NCBI RefSeq assembly: GCF_901709675.1 | Contig: NC_051092.1 | Coordinates: 9,380,491 to 9,444,490 of the forward strand | Reading direction: 5' to 3' | DNA length: 64,000 bases | Source of the DNA: Syngnathus acus | Lineage: Eukaryota > Chordata > Actinopteri > Syngnathiformes > Syngnathidae | Shown here: positions 33,906 to 47,934 of the stretch, in pieces | Position numbering within the stretch: the stretch's first letter is position 1 | Layout of the letters: each line of letters starts with the position of its first letter | Made by a program: the position numbers and the translations under genes | Notes under the pieces: model-generated | The model's database searches: none | What the model was told of the DNA's origin: nothing | The model's input: the letters and a program-made list of their open reading frames with translations, nothing else

Positions 33906-36116
33906 ATTAAAGCCTGCATGAACCACATAGCCTACCTGCAACTAGTGGATCAACCCCAAAGGATATCCTCCCCTCATCTCATTATAAGCAGCCAGTGGTT
34001 AAACCCAGTGATTACAGAAAACACCAAGGGGAAATTATGCAACAGAGCTAATTCCATCAACAGTGACACAACAGAAAGACTAGAAGGTCAAAAAAAACTT
34101 CGTGGCAGCTGGTTCACACTGCCAGGACTGTGGCCTGAAGATGGAGGATCATGAGATTTTGGTCAAGAGAGTTGGTCATGTTTTAAAAAAAACACACCAA
34201 TGGAGCACCCTGGAGGTATACCACAATGCAATACCTTCAAATGTGTATTATGCTATAAAGATCCAATGGATCAGACTGATGAGTTGTGTGCTGTGCACAA
34301 ATAATGATGAGATATGAAGACACAATGTGATTTTTGGTGGAAAGGTTTGCCTACCTGACGTCCAGCATCTCCTACCTGCTCTCTGTCCAGCGGCATCGCT
34401 TCATCAGCCCTAATTTGCCATTCAAGCAATCCAGCGTGCAGGACTAGCTGCATGTTGTGGTTGAGTGGGGCTGTTTCTGCTGACACTCTCAAAAGAGAAT
34501 TTGAATCAGTATGTTAACAAATGCGCATTAACCATTAAATTTGTATTCTCCACAGTGTCTTACAGGAAAATTCGATCTCGCTACACATAGTGCTTTCTCC
34601 TGCTGTCCACTAGCCAATGAACCAATGAATACAAACCTAAATGATACCATGTATTGTATTTGGGTCATCGACTTAGACACTAACCAGGTAAGGATGGATC
34701 TTGGGAATTTTTCTCCCAAGCATGTGCCTCATAATTTTAGCAATATTGATACAATTTTGTCAGCACAGTCAAGGAGATTGGAAGAAACTTCTGTTATTGT
34801 GTGCAAAGAAATGAATAATTATCTTACAGCTGACTCAGTCCAATTGCAGCTTGCATGACAGAGAGGGAATAGCGAAAAAATGATGATGTACATTTCCTTG
34901 ACTGGGCTAAAAGTTTAATTTATGAACAGTTTAGGCCTGCAGATTATATTCTTTTGACCATGCATTTTAAATCCTGTTTGCCCTGCCCAGGATCTTTAGA
35001 TGTATAGGGAGATATTTGTGGTGTCAGCAATTGTGTGAGTAGCTGCAGGAAAGATAGAAAATTGATGAACAGACTACATCAATGAAAGGCCAATTTCACC
35101 TCAGATTTACCATAATGGTCCCAAGATAGAAACCTGACAGTTTTGCTAAAATTACATTCATTTCCTGAACCCAGCATTGGTTTTATTTTGTAGCTTGAGT
35201 ATTATCATCACTCTCAGCCATGCACCATTACAGTTGCCATAGAAATATGATGCAAAATCAGAGTTAGTGGCGACATCGTGACTCATTATGATTACCCTGA
35301 AAATTCTACAAAAATGGTATCGTGTGGGGATGTCTAAAATTGGGAGCAACTCTGATCTGTGGCTGTGCATCGCTACAAAGAGCAGGGACTTCTAAATTAT
35401 CTGCTATCTTGTGCATAAATACTTTGAGTTCCAAATTAAACCAGTTGCAGGAATTTGCACTTTGCGACCAAAGACTACAGATCGTTTAAGCGAACTGGAC
35501 AGAATTCCAATTTAACGTGCACTTATTAGGGAAAAGATTTGCACGATAATCGACTTGATTCCATTCCAACAAAACCAGACCACAAATTTACATTCGTCTA
35601 AAATCACTGTTGGATTTCACTCGTTTATTGACATTTATTTCCAACGGCATTATTAAAACTATACTTCAAATTATAATGGCCGATGCCCTCCCGGTATGCA
35701 CATAATTTGCTTGTTTGATTTACAGCAGTAATGTGACATTAGATAAATATTAATTCCCACATAACTGCAACACACAGCAATATACTGAGTAGTTTAGTCG
35801 AAATCTGTGCATGTCACACCTTTTGATATCTGGCACATCTGTATTGAAATGGTAAAATATGAACAGATTATGTATTTTGTTTCTTTATTTTAGCATCTGC
35901 ACAGCATTGAATCACCAGTAAAAAGAACAATCTATTAATACATCCTTATACTTTGTTACATGTATTATGATTATGATTATTATTATTATTACTGGTTGGA
36001 GGGTTTCTTAAACCTTTTTGGTCCAAGAACTAAATCTTTAGTTAGAAATCAATGATTTAAAAAGATGAAAATAGCCCCACAGGTAACAAATAAATACAAA
36101 TATCTTTATGGATAAA

Positions 36117-38621
36117 TTATGTACCGCCCTGACCATTTTTGGTCGTTACCCAATTTTGAGAAAGATTGGGTTGAAATGGGTTGGGTTCAACTAGACTATG
36201 GGACAAGTTCCTTAGTTGGACTGTCGAATGAACAAGTTTGTATCCGAGCAGGGCCAAAGTGTCTTTGCACAGATTTTGCACAGTTCTGACAATATCATGG
36301 TCCAAACGAAGCCTCCAACTCGCAGCCGTCATTCTGGAGTCTCTGGTGGTGGAGTACTTGTAATTCCAATCAAATGGAGCAAACACATTACTGTTGGTGT
36401 TTCTTGTAATCCATGTCTGCACCCTGTCCTCCAACTCTAGGCCAATAAACTGATAGATCTTGTCAGCCATGTCTTTGGGGTTAAATGCTAAATCTTCATA
36501 CCTCACTAAAAGATAACGGCCCTGCAGCCAAGCTGGTCTCGCCAATCCTGCTTCTGCGGATGCCACCATGTCCTGGCAGGTGCTTGTGATCTGCGATAGG
36601 TCCACATATCGCGGTTGCCGCCCCGTCGCGTTCCATATTTTCCAAGCCCGAAACTGATCTGAAAATGCTGTGATGCGTGAGGCGAGAATTGCTCTAGGGT
36701 CCCTCACCAGGTGGATGATCTTTAGGTCCAGACGTGGATCTTCAACCAAAGTTCGCAGGTCACTCACCTTGGGGATCCGAACTGTCTTTATGGCTACGTG
36801 GCCTCTTGACAGACACGCCCTTGATGCCAAGGTGAGGTTCAAGTTTCCGCACTTCTTGGTACACCAACTTTCCTCAGGAGGCTCGAGTGCTGCTCCGTTC
36901 CCTCCTTCCAGACACACAGGAGGAGAACAAAGGGCATGACTAGAGCTTCTACGAAAGAAGGAATTAGTGACGTGGTCCTGAGGCTCAGGGCGGATGTAAC
37001 TCTCGATAAAGTGAAGGTCACATTTGTACAAATTGAGCAGAAGGTCTCTGTACGCGCCCAGCAGGGCCCGGCGGTCCAAAGTACGACGAATCCTCCCGCT
37101 GGAATTTGTGAATGCTTGCTGGATGTGGTAGAGAGGTTCAAACATGTAAAAGATCTCAGGGTGTTGGTTGAGCAGCTGACCAGTGAAGGATGAACCGCTG
37201 CGTGTGGTGGCAAACAGCAGGATGTGCTTCTGAGGGGATTCCATGGACATCCAACTGTCATCACACAAGGTTCTCCAATTGGATTCTTTGAGAAGGGAAG
37301 AAAACAATGTGTTTCAGGCCATAAGCATGCTAAAGCAAAATTTTTTTCAGAGTTGAATATTTGTTTTCATCAATGATACATTTTAATACTGTGTGGATTC
37401 TTGCACCTCTGAACTGTGAGGCAGACAGGCTTCCCTAATTAATTCTTTAGAAATGATTCATTGAAAGCACTTTACTAGTTGCACTTAATTCGGCACTTTA
37501 GACTGCTAATTAATGAACTGGGATTGGCTAGTTTAAGTGACAGTTCTATAAAAAATAATTACAGAATATGATGAGCTTTTATTAAGTAAAAAATGAGCCG
37601 CTGGTGAGTTTCCTGATGCCTAATCTCTTGAGGAAACAATTTGGTTCATTTTAAAACAATTATTTTAAATTGTAAGATTTTTGTTGTTGTTATTGTTAGT
37701 GAGGAAAAGTTAAATCACAGAAACCAGGCAGTAAAGCACAAATCATTTGAAAGAAGCTTGTCTTCTTGTGGTTATAGGGGGACTTGAAATGCTGAACGTC
37801 TATTTATAGCACAAACGGCTAACATGTAATTTCTACTGATGAGGAGTTGATTGCAAATGGGGGTGCCAGTAACAGGCACAGTACAGTAAGAGGAACAGAA
37901 CTGATTTTCACAGAGGCCAAGGAGTTGAGAGATGCTCGTTGATTCATTATTGTAGTGTGTGACTAGTAAATCAGAATTAGATGTTGTCAAATTTGGATGA
38001 GCGCTATCAATGTCCATATCTTTCAGGTTACAAAAAGGTCTTAAAATCATCCATTCATTCATCCATCCATTTTCTATACTGCCTGTCCCCGCGGGGGTCG
38101 CGGGCGTGCTGGAGCCCATCCCAGCAGTCATCGGGCAGTAGGCGGGGGACACCCTGAACTGGTTGCCAGCCAATCACAGGGCACACAGACACAAACAACC
38201 ATCCGCACTCGTACCCACACCTGTACGGGCAATTTGGAGTGCTCAATCAATCGGCCTAGCATGTTTTTGGGATGTGGGAGAAAACCCACGCAGGCACGGG
38301 GAGAACACGCAAACTCCACACAGGGAGGTGGAATCGAACTCGCACCCTCCTAACTTTGAGGCGGACGACTAACCGTGCCGCTGTGGTCTTAAAATCACTT
38401 TCTTTTATATCAACAGTGTTAAGATTTTCCTCTGTCACTACCACAGACATGAACTTATCTGTATTATTAATGTTTGTGGTACCTCTGTGATGTCTGCTCT
38501 GACACTGGTAAACACCCTGACAGGGTCCAGACAGCGAGTCCCTCAGGGTGCGAATGGCTGTGTACTGGACCCCCAATGAGGCACACACCAGCAGCAGCAC
38601 TGTCTTCCAGGAACACTCCAT
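36117..38621 (-). CDS. chst1: CHST1-like carbohydrate sulfotransferase (2 coding exons)
   Basis: This is a Golgi type II membrane enzyme that transfers sulfate from PAPS to C6 of galactose, as in keratan sulfate. Exon 1 (38621 down to 38516 or 38483) encodes 'MECSWKTVLLLVCASLG' plus 'VQYTAIRT', the anchor and stem of CHST1. Exon 2 (37285-36117) encodes the catalytic domain. Two donors fit the phase, giving 424 or 435 aa (human 411). The PAPS 5'-phosphosulfate loop 'TTRSGSSF' and 3'-phosphate motif 'LVRDPRAILASR' are intact, as are the family blocks 'FEPLYHI' and 'LVRYEDLA'. The intron holds a SINE with its own target duplication. A (CA)n tract lies 46-160 bp upstream of the start. As far as I recall, mammalian CHST1 has its coding region on one exon, so this could be a teleost CHST1 paralogue or the related CHST16 and not the one-to-one orthologue. 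Confidence 0.85.
38050..38384 (-). mobile_element. tRNA-derived SINE with 13-bp target duplication (chst1-like intron)
   Basis: Same family as 12,083-12,443, in the same orientation. The flanking 'ggtcttaaaatca' occurs at 38,037-38,049 and again at 38,385-38,397. It has a short internal deletion near the tRNA-like head, where box B is still visible. It lies wholly within the intron between the anchor exon and the catalytic exon. Confidence 0.85.
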
Positions 38622-38663
38622 CCTCTTCCCCCACCCCGTTGGTGCTACATCCTTCTCACTGGT

Positions 38664-38784
<121 letters not shown>

Positions 38785-40111
38785 ATCATAAATGAATCTT
38801 TATTATGCAACAATCTTTTTTTCTGTCATCAGTACAGTTAGCTGCTTGCATCGGTCTATGATCTACTTACAAAAATAATAGATCGAGCTTTTACTTTTTT
38901 TAAAAAAAATCATTTTTGCTTGTTCGTTCATCTTAAGTCCCTATGAAAACTGTTGTCCTAAAGTTTTTTTTCCCCCGAAAGAAAGACACCGCTCCAAACA
39001 ACAAGATCAGTATACGAGGCACAAAGCAGCATTATTATGATCCATTTTGCTCTCTCATTGGTAATTTAGCCTAAAATAGCAGCTCAGATAAAAGTCCACT
39101 TGAACTGTAGCTCGTCTTTATGGATGGAAATGCTAAATGCTCTCTCACACTTTGACATAAGGGAGTAAAAGTATTTTTCAAAAACGATCTTTAAAATCGG
39201 CAACCATCTTTTTGTCCCACTCCCAGTGCACAAAAGCAATCGTGGATATTCATCCTAGAGTCCTGACTCTCCATCACCCAAAGTGGCGGTGCACAAACCA
39301 CCGGTAAACGATGCATCATATCACCAATATTATTGCTTTTTTTAACGTAGCTCTGTTTTTCAAGTCTGCTCCTTGTTCGTTTATGTATGTGTCCCTGTTG
39401 CAAATTCATTTCTGTGGGAAGTGGTCACATTGAGCTGAGGTCATCTTTTGTTCTTTCATTAATCAGAAACAGTATCAAACCAAAGACAATTACTCTGAAG
39501 GTTTGAGAAAAATACAGACCTGACAACATAAGCAACTCTGAGTAGAGTTAGAAAAACCCGCAGTAATTATAAAATCGAGTCCTAAGGGGAAAATGTTTTC
39601 TTCATACATTTTGCACAGTGACAGAAATGTTTATACATGCATTTTGTATTATGTGAGCTTTCCTATTTTTCTGTATTCATTGGAGAAAAATGTAGATTTC
39701 ATTTGGTCAACTTTTCCACAAATGTTAAACTGTTAATGTGGGCACAGTTTAGTCTACAACACCTTTATTTGATTATTGTTTCTAACACTGATGTATTGTA
39801 GTTGATTGGCTAGAAAACAAGTCGGAAATATTTACTTCTGCCCCTTACAGCACTGCAATATTAATAGGAACAAATAATAGGACATGGGAATAGAAAGTGC
39901 TAATGTGAGCAAGTTACCCATTAGATTCCCATTGCAACGTGGAAATTCCAATCCTCCAACAACAAAACAAGAAATACGTCCACCCTGATGAAAGCATTTG
40001 TACAAATTAATACCTTCTTGAAATGAGAAAACAACATAAATACGTACGATACCTAATTTAGTAAATAAAACACCCAAGCTGATGTGACTCTTCAGAACAA
40101 ACCCTATAAAA

Positions 40112-40152
40112 TAGATGGATGGATGGATGGATGGATGGATAGATGGATGGAT
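40112..40152. repeat. (GGAT)n microsatellite
   Basis: About 10 units with one interruption. Confidence 0.9.
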
Positions 40153-43100
40153 ATTTATATATCTGGTGTAACATTGCATTACTGGCCTTAATGTAGATTT
40201 GCTGCTGTTGTCATCTTTGTCTCCTAAAAAAGCAAAATGTTTGCGCTTTTGCTTGCATACACGTGTTGCGTAAGTGGCTGGCTGACCTGTGTGAGTCCAC
40301 AGCCACAGTTTTTTTTTTTCTTCTTTCCAGTCATGATCAAACTGCCAACTCCTCACACCCTGCTGCTCTCCAAAGAAGGAAGACGGATGCTTCAGTGATT
40401 CAGAGCATATTGATATGCAAGTCTTCTTGTTTATAAATGCCACAGCGTAGACCATGCCGTGCATCAACAGCTGGAAGGGGACAATGATTTCGTCTTTTGT
40501 ATGCCTCCAACTTGCATACATATACATCCCAGAACAGTATTTGTAGAGCACCATTAAAGCAACTGCAAGCCAAACCAACCAAGTGCCAGTCGTGACGAAA
40601 CACAGGTGCTGTTGCTTAGATAACATAGCAGCAAACATGTTGAACGTAATGGCATTTGTGCAAGATAAACACTATGTGGAACACTACAAGGCAACAAATG
40701 AGGTCAGAGGTAGATGATGAGGGAGGGACTGAGGGATTTAGGATGCAAGTGATGAGGAAACATGAGGTGCTTAGGATTTTTCTGGTACGGAATTGCTCGA
40801 CTTTATTAAGGTTCAAGGCAAAGCTTTTTACTATTACATATCAAGACCAATCTTCAGTTTTTTCTTTGGTTTTTCCAAAATTCACATGTACACAAACGCA
40901 CGCGTGCACCCACACCCACATATGGATGCACAGGATAAAAAAAAGAAAAAAAAAAAGATAATAATGATAAAAATAAGAATGATGATGATCATCCAGCAGC
41001 AGCACAAAATATATCGTAAAACATCTAAAAAATAACAAAAGTATCCGGACTATTACTTTTTCTTATGCACGACAATCTTTAAGGATAACATCCAAAATTG
41101 TTCAAAAGTAAATTACCACGGGATAGGTTCAACAGATGAGAGACAAAGGATGCAGCGTGTCCAACACTTATTACGCTTGTAAACACGCACACGCGCACAC
41201 GAAGAAAATACAAACAGCTCACGAAAACTTAATCGGATTATAGTCATCCCATTTTTCGCATTTAGAGAGGTTGAACCACGTGATCTTGCACTAATAAAAT
41301 AGACAAAAACTGAAAACACTATTAAAAATATCATTTTGCATTTTAAAATAGTATAAATATATACCCCTGGTAAATGACGCGACGTTAAGAGTCTGCATGG
41401 ACGGAACGTTGAACTTCTTGTGAGCCTTTTACACGGGCTGAAATGATATCTAGAAGAAGAGACACATCAAAATTACAACACTCCGTGGTGGTGTGTTAGT
41501 GAGTGCTAGAATGAACAGGAAAATAGTATAACCTCGTCACTGCCATGTGCAAAAAGTCCGATCACAGCCCCGCTAGTAAACGTTCATTCCACAGCTTAAC
41601 GCGCGTGAAAGCCGTAAAAAGAAAAAACATAAATTGTTTCCTTACCGCGAGCCTGCTTTATTGTGCTACTGGTGCGGAACACTGCTTTTCTTTTGGTTTT
41701 ATGTGTGATCCTGAGGAGCGGGTGCAGGAGTTAAGGATGGAGATGCGCCATGGATAGAGACAGCGGGAGGCTGAGTGAGAAAGAGGAGGAGGAGGAGGAG
41801 GAGGAAGAAGAGGAGGAGGGAGGTGGGGGCAAGTGAGTACACAGGCTTCAACCAGAGTTTCCAGATTGGATGCAAGATTATATTGTCGAGCTTCATCCTG
41901 CACCTTTCATGCTGTGAATGGTGCTGTAATAGCTACATGCTGGCCGGATAAATCCGAATTGATCTAGATTTGTTTTTACCACAATGGCAAACTTCACATG
42001 TGTGCTTTTCTCTAAGTGTAAGACATTGCTCATATCTTGGAAGTAGCTTTCACCGTCCGCTTTCATCATCATCATCATCGTCGTCACTCGGCACTATGAA
42101 AATTTGCATCATCAATGCATCAATCTGTCACCGTAAATGGTCTTGGCGGGGATTCACATCGAAAATCAAATAAAGCTAACACACAAACAAATAAACGAAC
42201 AAACAAACACACACACGCACACCTTTGTCATCCCTCATTCAAGTGAGCATGGTTGCTATCATCACGTGTGATGCCGACTTCAGTGTAAAAAGCACTATGT
42301 GCAATATTGTGGCTCCTGGGGGTCATTGTGGGTTCAAATTCAGCCAGTGACAGCTTCATCGGTCCTTGAAGGTGAAGTTGCGGATGGGAGGAAGTCTGCT
42401 TGTCTTTACAGACGGATATCCTGCTGCGATTCAGTCTCACTAAGCGTCTTCACTGAACAAAACTTGTTTTGAATAATAGATGTCTTTGGATTCTTGATCA
42501 ATTATTTTAGGGAATAAATATGCCTTTTCTATCCAATAGTGGCCATGGGTGTTCATTTACTTCTCGGCAGAAAGGAGGTGTTTTGGACTCCAAGGTGGAC
42601 CATGTCTTTCACCAAAAGTCAATTTCAATTTAGGCCAAAGCTCACCCATGACCCCAATAAGGACTATCACAATAGAAAATGGATTGATAGATTATTATTT
42701 CCACAGATCAATATTTGAGGTGTCCTATGACGTCTACTCAGGTTTGGACTCGCTTCACAGCTCTATGACAATGTGTTTTATTTGTCGTATGTTTGATTTT
42801 ATTTGAATACGTTCAAATATGCTCGTCAACTGGAAATACTCACGAGTACGTTTGAATGAATTTGTCAGTCCGGAATTGTTTTACTCCACATTAGCAGTTT
42901 GACACGTAGTGTTACTGGAAAATGGTACAGAATAAGAGAGAAAGATGTTTGTGGAGGCAGCAGATTGAGCAGGCAAGCCAGAGGTGGTGCAGCAAAGTAT
43001 GTGTTGACTTGTTCTTTTGTTTTGTTTTTTCACATTTCCTCAGAATTGAGCGATTGCATAGTTTTCTCGTCTGCTTGGTTTCAACAACTATAACTACCAC

Positions 43101-43987
43101 ATTTTTTCCTTTCAGTGTCTCTTAAAGCCAGGCAGTTGCCGTTTGAAACGACTTCAGTTTTGTCTCATGTCAAGTGTTTTTTTTGTTCTTTTTTAATTGA
43201 ACAACCCAATGAAGATCCTCTGTGACTGGTGATTCTATCATTTTTGCCAGAGGTTGTATTTGTCTAGTTGGAACTTTTCGACCTTGCACATCAGTTCAAG
43301 GGCCAACATAATTCAATGTAATTTGAGCAAAATCTGTGATTTCAGAAGTACCAAATTGAAAGCCTTAGTTTTAAAAATATTGGTGAGCCCTGGTTTAGAG
43401 TAAATGATAATTAAACTTACTAAGTACCACTATTATCTTCGAGTAGAGGGATATATTTTTTTATGTTAACCTTCTCCTGTTTCTGCAGAAGTGTTTTGTT
43501 TACGTACAGTATGCCTCTAATGGCTTTGAAACACAGCCATAAAAAAACTGCATGCCCTTAAAACAGAAGTTCCATTACCATGTATGTATGCATTTCTTTA
43601 GCCAGACGGGCAGCTAAAAGGTTAAACTATTCCAGCATGCACAAAGGACAAAAAGCTGCCAAGAGCACATAACAAGTGATACAAGAGCCTCCTGTGTTCG
43701 ACGCCTCTCAGTGTTGATCCATTGCTTCACTAGCTTCAAATCCCCAGTTCTGAGAAACTGAACGCCCCCTCATCTTCTGGGTAGCATTTGTAGAGGCTAA
43801 AGTATTTTTCTCCCTGTAGTGAACAAACAGAATCATTCAACATGTTCCCCATATTTCCGGCAAACATACATTTTGTTTGGAGTGTCTCTTTTTGTGCCTT
43901 TAAACCTTCACCAAGAATAAGTTGCACTTCTTCAACACTATTTAACATAAAATTTTCATCTGACCTGACCTCTACATCCGTGCTTGA

Positions 43988-43994
<7 letters not shown>

Positions 43995-44074
<80 letters not shown>

Positions 44075-44233
44075 TTCTCTCGCTGTTTCTCTCCCTCTGC
44101 CTGTCTGTCTGTTTTCTCGGTCTCTGTCTGTCTGTCTGTCTGTCTGCCTGTCTATCTCTCTAGGTCTGCGTACCTTTGTCGTTGTCTCTCTCTATTTCTT
44201 TTTGTCTCTCTCCCTTTCTCTCTCTCTCTCTCT
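43995..44233. repeat. (TC)n / (TCTG)n pyrimidine tract
   Basis: About 38 TC units followed by mixed 'ctgt' and 'ctct' blocks to 44,233. The Leu/Ser-rich frames over it are artefacts. Confidence 0.93.
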
Positions 44234-44547
44234 TGCGCTTTTTTTACTTTTGCAATTTAGACTGATTATTTCTCTGCTTGCGTGTCAAAAGGACAATCAG
44301 GTCTCCAAAACAGTCCCTTTATTCAAGAGCTCCCTCACTATAAATGCAATAAGCAAGTGAAAAGAAAATCTCATTCCACCCACCTTGTGTGCCGGCTGAG
44401 ACAGCTAAATTTATTTCAGCAAACAAATTGCACAGTGCATAACTAGATTCTATGACTCTATTATTGACTCATGTTGCTGCCCATGAGTATTCTTCTTGCG
44501 CTTCGCGAGAAACTCAAATTTGAAATGAGTATTATTATAACTGAAAT

Positions 44548-44810
44548 AAGGCGACGCGGTGGAGCACTTGTTAGCATGTTCGCCTCACAGTTCAGAGGGT
44601 GTGGTTTTGATTCCACCTCCGGCCTTCCCTGTGTGGAGTTTGCATGTTCTCCCCGTGCCTGCATGGGTTTTCTCCGGGTACTCCAGTCTCCGCCCACATT
44701 CCAAAAACATGCATGCTAGGCCTATTGAACACTCCAAATTGCCCGTTGGTTTGATTGTGAGTGGTTTGTCTATATGTGCTCTGTGATTGGCTGGACAAAT
44801 ATAGGGCAAA
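44548..44810 (+). mobile_element. tRNA-derived SINE, truncated
   Basis: Opposite orientation to the 12,083 copy. The head 'ggcgacgcggtggagcac' and the body 'cctgtgtggagtttgcatgt' are clear. It breaks off after 'gattggctggac', before the 3' part. No target duplication was found. Confidence 0.7.
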
Positions 44811-45711
44811 TATAGATAAACAGCCATTCAAACGGAGGCACACTTGCTCACCACCTGAGCACCAGTCTGCTAACAACCAAAGCTGGTGTGTGCTACAAAA
44901 ATTTTAGTTCAGTAATGTTTGACAAGTGGTATCAATAAGCGATCCACTGAAATCCCAAGAGACCGTCCTGATGAGGGAGTTATGTTTTTGGAAGTTTATC
45001 CACACAATTTATTTCTATCTCCCAACTTTTGTGAATATGATAAACAGCCAGGGACCATGTCTGTTCCTCAAGGTAAAGTCTTACATTAGACTAATTGACG
45101 ATTGGGCAACAATGTAAGGGTCACAGAGCCACAAAAGAGGTACAGGTATGTACTACCTGTAAAAGCCTACTTATGTAAGTGTACTCATAAAAGCTCCACC
45201 CAAATTATTGATGTTGTTTCCAACTGTGTGTCAAAGACAATTATCAGAGGGAACATCAAAAGTTAGCTCTCACCCAGTATTTGCCCTGGCACCTTGTCAG
45301 CCAAGACTGAAAGGTTAGCTCAGCTTCTCTTATTACATTTGGGCAGGACTTGGTGCAATTGACTGCATCACACCTGGCAGAGTGGAGTTTCACAGTTTGA
45401 GATATGGGTGGAAGAACTTGATCTGCTAGTCTTGAATGGAGTGGGTGACCAGGAAGTCCACACCAACAATCTATGTGATTGAGTAAGAATGACTGATTTC
45501 TTTTAAATAAAAAGATGTCTGAGTCTATACAGCGTGTATAAGTTATACCCTGTATATTTTTTTAATTTGTTCAATCTTCTGTGACAAAATGACACACTAC
45601 AGTGGCAATCGAATGTAAGAAGTTGTGTTAGGAATAAATTATTCATATCCCCAATGCAATCGTTTGCATCATTTGCAAAAAGTATCCTGGCAACATCTAG
45701 GGCAGGGGTGT

Positions 45712-45790
45712 TTAACTCGTTTTAGCACAGGCTGCATCATAGTTATGGTGTCCTTCAGAGCGTCACCATGACTGCCAAAATCATAAAAAT
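45712..45790. mobile_element. hAT-like terminal fragment
   Basis: It starts 'caggggtgtttaactcg', similar to the hAT end at 55,738. The other end was not found. Confidence 0.35.
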
Positions 45791-46082
45791 GTATAATTAA
45801 GTCCCTATATTCTTAGGTATGCACAATTACCCATGCATTTGCCAGAAAAAAAAATTAAATGACCTTGTATCCCAAAATCAACCAACGAACTGAAAAAAAA
45901 ACAGACATTAAAAAAAAAAACCTTGAATCTGAATTTTCCCATGTTATTATGGAAGATTATCTTTCAATGTAGCCCCCCTTTCCGTTTTCCTTCCTTAACT
46001 GAAGTTAATGATCAATAAATCATTGTGCTTTTTCAATGTATTTATGTCTTTATAGCAGTATGTTTTTATTTATTGCCATTCC

Positions 46083-46385
46083 TCTATCCATCCATTCATT
46101 ATCCACCGCTTCTGGTGGTTCGGGTTGCGGAGGCAGCAGCTTCAGCAGGGAAGCCCAGACTTCCCTCTCGCCAGCCACTTCTTCGACCTCCCAAGACATA
46201 GTCTCTTCAGCGTGTCCTGGGTCGTCCCCAGGGCCTCCTTCCTGTGGGACATGCCCCGAATACCTCACCAGGGAGGCGTCCATGAGGCATCCTAATCAGA
46301 TGCCCGAGCCACCTCATCTGGCTCCTCAGCAGCTCGACTTCGAGTCCCTCACGGATGACGGATCTTCTCACTTCGAATTTCCACT
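46083..46385. mobile_element. LINE-derived fragment
   Basis: The text 'gaagcccagacttccctctc', 'gtgtcctgggtcgtccccag' and 'gatgcccgagccacctcatc' is a frequent piece of a fish non-LTR retrotransposon. It resembles the complement of a coding region and is not intact. Confidence 0.5.
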
Positions 46386-47934
46386 GTATTGAAATTCTGT
46401 ATGTCAGAAGGGTTTAAGCTTTGACTAAACACATAATAAAGGGCTTCTAGTTGCAGTCACATTAAATTTGTCATACTGATGATTGCGCTGATGGATCAAA
46501 ACATTACCTAGTTCTGGGCAAAATCCTCAACAGTCCTAATCCTAAGACATTTGCAACTTTTCCTCACACTGACTTATATTTTGTTATATTTAATTTAAGT
46601 CTGTCCTCATGCCACATCTCTAATTGCATAAAGTTCTATCAAATAGTAATTGTATTGGCTTAGCAGTCAACACTTTGAGTTAGCTTTCTGCCAGCAATTA
46701 AGTTGCATGACCTTCTGTATTCATGCAGTACAGGTTTCTCAGTGCGGTTTAAAACGACTTAACAGTAGCTAAATCTTCCCTCTTTCAAAGTTCAACAGTC
46801 CAAACAGTACTTGAAAGAGATAATTAGGTAACACAACCTTCCTCACAGAACCTGTTGAAAGCTCGCTTTGCTACCCAGAAGAGAGAGAATATTTCTATTT
46901 ATAGCCTCGGCTAATATCTGCTTTACGGCTTATCCTTGTCAACATGCAAAGATAAAATGGAGGATGTTTTCTCATAAACAGTCTCATTGCACAAGGGGGC
47001 ACGAGTTATCCAATCTGACGAGAGTGTGTATCACAACATCTCAAGCTCATCCTCACTAGTGTCTGGCCTCCAGACTGTAAATCAAATCTTCGTAAAGCCT
47101 TTGAAACCTCCGGGGGAAGTCAGTTTTATTGAGCCCATTTGATTGGTCCTGGTCTCGCTTGGTTTGGCCCTGTGAAAATCAAAGCCATAAATTTTGGTGT
47201 TGCTACAATCTAACCAAACACCTTCACGCGTCTGGCTTGTGAACAAACCGATATTAAGGAAGAAAAGCCCCGAGCGGCTCATCTCCCTTCTGCCTGTCTG
47301 TATATTGTAGGGTTTGTTGAGGGGACTCGAAGTCTCCGTTCTGCCATGGCTCCACCACCCCCTCTGCACTTCTGCAGTAAAAAAACAGTCCATCAGACGA
47401 ACTCTTTGGTGCAAAAGTGGTGCCATTAGCTTGACGCATATGCTCTCTCTGTGGCGATACAGCAATTCGCTCACCTCCTTCCCTCTCGTTGTTTTTCACA
47501 CCATTGTGTTGAGGTTTGTGGACATCACGGAAGAATCGTTCCCACAAATTAGGGCAAATTTAGACTCGCTCAGCTCTCTTTATGAAACATCGAGAAACAC
47601 TCAACAGATTTGATCTCAAGTAACATGGTGATGGCAGAGGTGGCTCCTATTTGAGAAAGACTGCAGTGGATGATCTCCAAATGTCACCCTTTATCCTTAT
47701 TTGAGGTGGGAATTGGAACGTTCCTGTGTGTGTGTACGTGTAGTTAAAACTATGTTGGCCTGTAATATCTCTAACTCTTTGGTTATTCATATAGGGACAT
47801 TCCATGCAGGTACATGCAGCTCCTGAATTATGCAAATTATTATAAAAAAGTTTTAAAAAAAATATAACACCAACTATTCTTTCGATTATATCATCTGGGT
47901 ACATGTTGTGAATGAAGATTACAAATGAGCAGTG

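Larger units (their letters stand above)
26310..36116. other. Gene-poor interval (about 9.8 kb)
   Basis: I found no reading frame with a recognisable domain and no chain of exons. Open frames are short and without conserved motifs. The interval holds microsatellites (27,566; 31,866; 32,578), a LINE 3' end (33,843) and a hAT-type end-like text 'gagaaccactgg' near 32,760. It separates etfbkmt from the CHST1-like gene. Confidence 0.6.

Noticed and set aside
37286-37307. Start of the sulfotransferase at 37,307 in the same frame as the catalytic exon
   Set aside because: The sequence before 37,285 looks like a splice acceptor, and a proper CHST1-type anchor exon exists at 38,621.
39832-40638. 268-codon minus-strand open frame with a hydrophobic N-terminus
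   Set aside because: No recognisable domain; it reads through a (GGAT)n tract as 'HPSIHPSI' and through an otherwise plain A/T-rich region. No supporting splice or promoter signals.
43842-44360. Leu/Ser-rich 172-codon frame
   Set aside because: Translation of the (TC)n tract; low complexity only.
47082-47613. Three overlapping open frames on both strands
   Set aside because: None carries a known motif, and overlap on both strands in a repeat-rich gap is typical of chance.
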